From Cordylochernes scorpioides (taxonomy: Eukaryota > Arthropoda > Arachnida > Pseudoscorpiones > Chernetidae), in NCBI GenBank assembly GCA_030710605.1, contig CP092877.1, forward strand, positions 73,779,970 through 73,843,969: DNA of 64,000 bases. Reading direction: 5' to 3'. Position numbers and translations under genes: made by a program. The notes beneath the pieces are model-generated. The model did not search any database, had not been told where the DNA came from, and worked only from the letters and a program-made list of their open reading frames with translations. Shown in pieces: positions 62,156 to 64,000 of the stretch (position 1 is its first letter; each line of letters begins with the position of its first letter).

Positions 62156-62195
62156 CCACGCTGACGAGCGCCAAAAGCGCGAAACGCGTTAATGG
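62156..62195 (+). ncRNA. Hammerhead ribozyme, family B, right arm, helix I damaged
   Basis: CCACG 62156-62160, CTGACGA 62161-62167, GCGCCAAAAGCGC, GAAA 62181-62184, CGCGTT, then AATGG where CGTGG is expected. Helix I is left with three pairs at most. Confidence 0.7.
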
Positions 62196-62340
62196 ATGGC
62201 TTTTCTTGATTTATCAAGAAATTGGGTTGGCCAAATATCAGGGAACAGGCTAAATCAATGTTTAGTTGATTTTTGTTCCACCAGATGGCGCTCTGCCTTC
62301 TGTAAAGCACATGTGCTCCTGGTCAGGATATGCCTTTTTC

Positions 62341-62871
62341 AATATTGATCTCTAATTATATATAATGTGTTATATATTAACCATAATTATTATTATTTTA
62401 TCAACATATAGATCAGAAACAGTGTGTAATTGTAAACAATTTCATACATACGTGTGTTAATTATATAAAAATAATAATAAATTTTGAGAAAGAAGCAAAA
62501 TAAATTTATATATATAAATAGTGTATATTTCTCTCTTCATAAAAAATACTATATATTTGAATTTAGTTTAAAAGTATATATATATATGGTAATTTAAAAC
62601 AACAACCTCATATTGTGTAGATAACTTATAACAAGATTGTCATGTTGTATATAGAAACACATCTATAAATAATTATGCGCATGATTAATCTGTGTCATTG
62701 CATCACCTATGTAATGTAATTTGTACAAAGTGGATAAATAAATAAAATCTGTAATAGATTTAAAAGTTGAGCTAAAGCAGAGATCGAGCATAGAATTGCC
62801 AAAACAACAGAGTCTAAAGATGGGAGTCATAAATCAGGTAGATTCACAGTTCCCACGACAGGCCACCCACA
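62341..62871. other. AT-rich DNA, nothing recognised
   Basis: No gene or shared repeat was seen. Confidence 0.5.
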
Positions 62872-63480
62872 CTGTCACATGTGGTGGAATGCAGAGACCC
62901 CTCTCACACCTGGACAGGTAAAGGCGCCCTTTCTAAAACGCCCCTGTCACATAAGGTCACCCCGTCTTTAACCTATAAATCATCACCTTACAGTCTCTTG
63001 ACAGTTCAGACAGTTCAGTTCAGTTTAGTTTAGTTCACCCTCAGCGAAGCTCACGTCGGTTGTCACCAAGGTCCTCCTCATTCACCATGTAGACTAGTAA
63101 GGACTCTTCTATCTCCATCTTGCGCTTCTAGCTCAGCTTTTTTCTGTTAACGGAACTTTCTTAGTGCAACTGTGTCTTCGTTTTTTGTGTATGGATATCC
63201 CCAGCTTTCCACTCTGCCTCGACCACGACTGCCTGTATTTTGTGAGAACTTTTAAAGGTCTTCCAAGGTGCAGAGAGGTACTGGAAAACTCTACATCCTG
63301 ACTGTTCCTCTCGGTCAACACAGTACAACAAGAGCTACCAGGACTTCAACATTATTTCAGTAGTCGACAGGATCTCTACAAAAGCTACTGGAATTCTCAA
63401 TATCATTACATGAGTCGACAGGATCTCATCACAGATAAGTCGACAGCAACTCACTCATCACATTTAAGTCGACAGGATGA
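62872..63480 (+). promoter_or_regulatory. Possible LTR/promoter of a retroelement cut by the window end
   Basis: A CCTATAAAT TATA box lies at about 62972-62980. About 25-30 bases downstream is TCTTGACAGTTCAGACAGTT, an initiator-like TCAGTT region. A TGTCACATGTGG at 62872 could be an LTR start. Four GTCGACAG words at 63365-63480 precede a GC-rich frame. The last, TTAAGTCGACAGGAT, is the same 15 bases found just inside the Gypsy 5' LTR. No second LTR is visible, so this is only a candidate. Confidence 0.35.
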
Positions 63481-63492
63481 CCAAAACGAAGG

Positions 63493-63774
63493 ATGACACA
63501 ACGAAGAGGTAAGAAGACTGTTCAGATAGGAAGCGAGAAAGAGCGAAGATGGAGGAACAAGCCCGACCATTCCAACGAAACGTCCAAGCAATCTCTCCCC
63601 AAGATATTTACGGAAGAAACGCCGCCCCAACGGACTTCCGCATACCCGCTAACCGATCGCCAACGCCAGGAGCAAGCTGACCGCGCCAACGACAGCCCCG
63701 AAATTCCCGCAAGTCATGGAAACCAAGCAGCGATGTACCCAAACCCTGTGAGAAGTTCTCCACCTTCGACCTGA
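63493..63774 (+). CDS. Unrecognised basic, Pro-rich frame, possible gag start
   Basis: The frame is 93 codons, rich in Lys, Arg, Gln and Pro (EKERRWRNKPDHSNETSKQS). No domain is recognised. Its place after the promoter-like region and its change to higher GC would fit the beginning of a retroelement gag. It stops at 63774, and the window ends before more can be judged. Confidence 0.25.
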   Translation: MTQRRGKKTVQIGSEKERRWRNKPDHSNETSKQSLPKIFTEETPPQRTSAYPLTDRQRQEQADRANDSPEIPASHGNQAAMYPNPVRSSPPST

Positions 63775-64000
63775 CATCGTCGAGACAATGCTCAAGGCAA
63801 CAAGCCACTAACAACTTTCCAGAAGTTACAAGCTTCTACAAGATCTACATGGAGCGACTTCCCCGACAGCAGGACGACCACCAAAGACCAAGTCTCCTGA
63901 CTGAACTATCTTCAAAACTGTAAGTTTTAAAATCTTACATAACTTTATCCTCAAGTTCAAAACTTGATTCCCTATATATTTTGTATTTATATTTTCACTT

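Larger units (their letters stand above)
61885..62340. mobile_element. Family B fold-back element, complete
   Basis: Arms of about 200 bp begin AAATGGCATATCCTGACCAG and end with its inverse. They share CACATGTGCTTTACAGAAGG, GCGCCATCTGGTGGAACA, CCAATTTCTTGATAAATCAA and a hammerhead each. The centre is short (62100-62150). Confidence 0.92.

Overview
This is an AT-rich stretch of invertebrate animal DNA made almost entirely of mobile elements and their remains. The Tc1-like transposase, the LINE types, the Gypsy element and the many hammerhead-bearing Penelope-type repeats fit an arthropod, perhaps a chelicerate. That placement is inference and not firm. No intact host gene was recognised. The only host-like coding sequence is a broken, intronless copy resembling the replication protein A 14-kDa subunit (58981-59543), split by a LINE tail.

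Left part (1-17 kb): a LINE fragment, a Tc1/mariner element with perfect 27-bp terminal inverted repeats and two nonsense codons, a LINE RNase H fragment, and then the main intact element. This is an 8.2-kb Gypsy retrotransposon on the minus strand (7695-15878). Its two 762-bp LTRs look identical, and its gag and pol frames are open, so it is a very recent insertion. It is followed by a fold-back element with two hammerhead ribozymes.

Middle (17-46 kb): a mosaic of tRNA-derived SINEs (Glu-like, Thr-like and Gly-like heads), a 120-bp satellite in several arrays, a 37-bp minisatellite, a U6-like sequence on the minus strand, LINE 3' ends, and many palindromic repeats. A Penelope-like element with a GIY-YIG endonuclease lies at 33938-34850. 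The palindromic repeats belong to several unrelated families. Four (A, B, D, E) carry a canonical or near-canonical hammerhead ribozyme (CUGANGA, helix II, GAAA) with a very short, self-complementary helix III. Two more (F, H) carry variant cores.

Right part (46-64 kb): three MITEs, a 4.2-kb inverted repeat whose arms are tandem arrays of a LINE 3' end, a second decayed GIY-YIG copy, more hammerhead fold-backs, the broken RPA3-like copy, and at the right edge a possible LTR and gag start of another retrotransposon cut by the window end.

The most interesting signal is the hammerhead set. Sequence-unrelated families share the same layout: inverted pairing of units, a palindromic helix III that suggests action as dimers, and an AGATGGCG box 80-89 bases downstream of the ribozyme.
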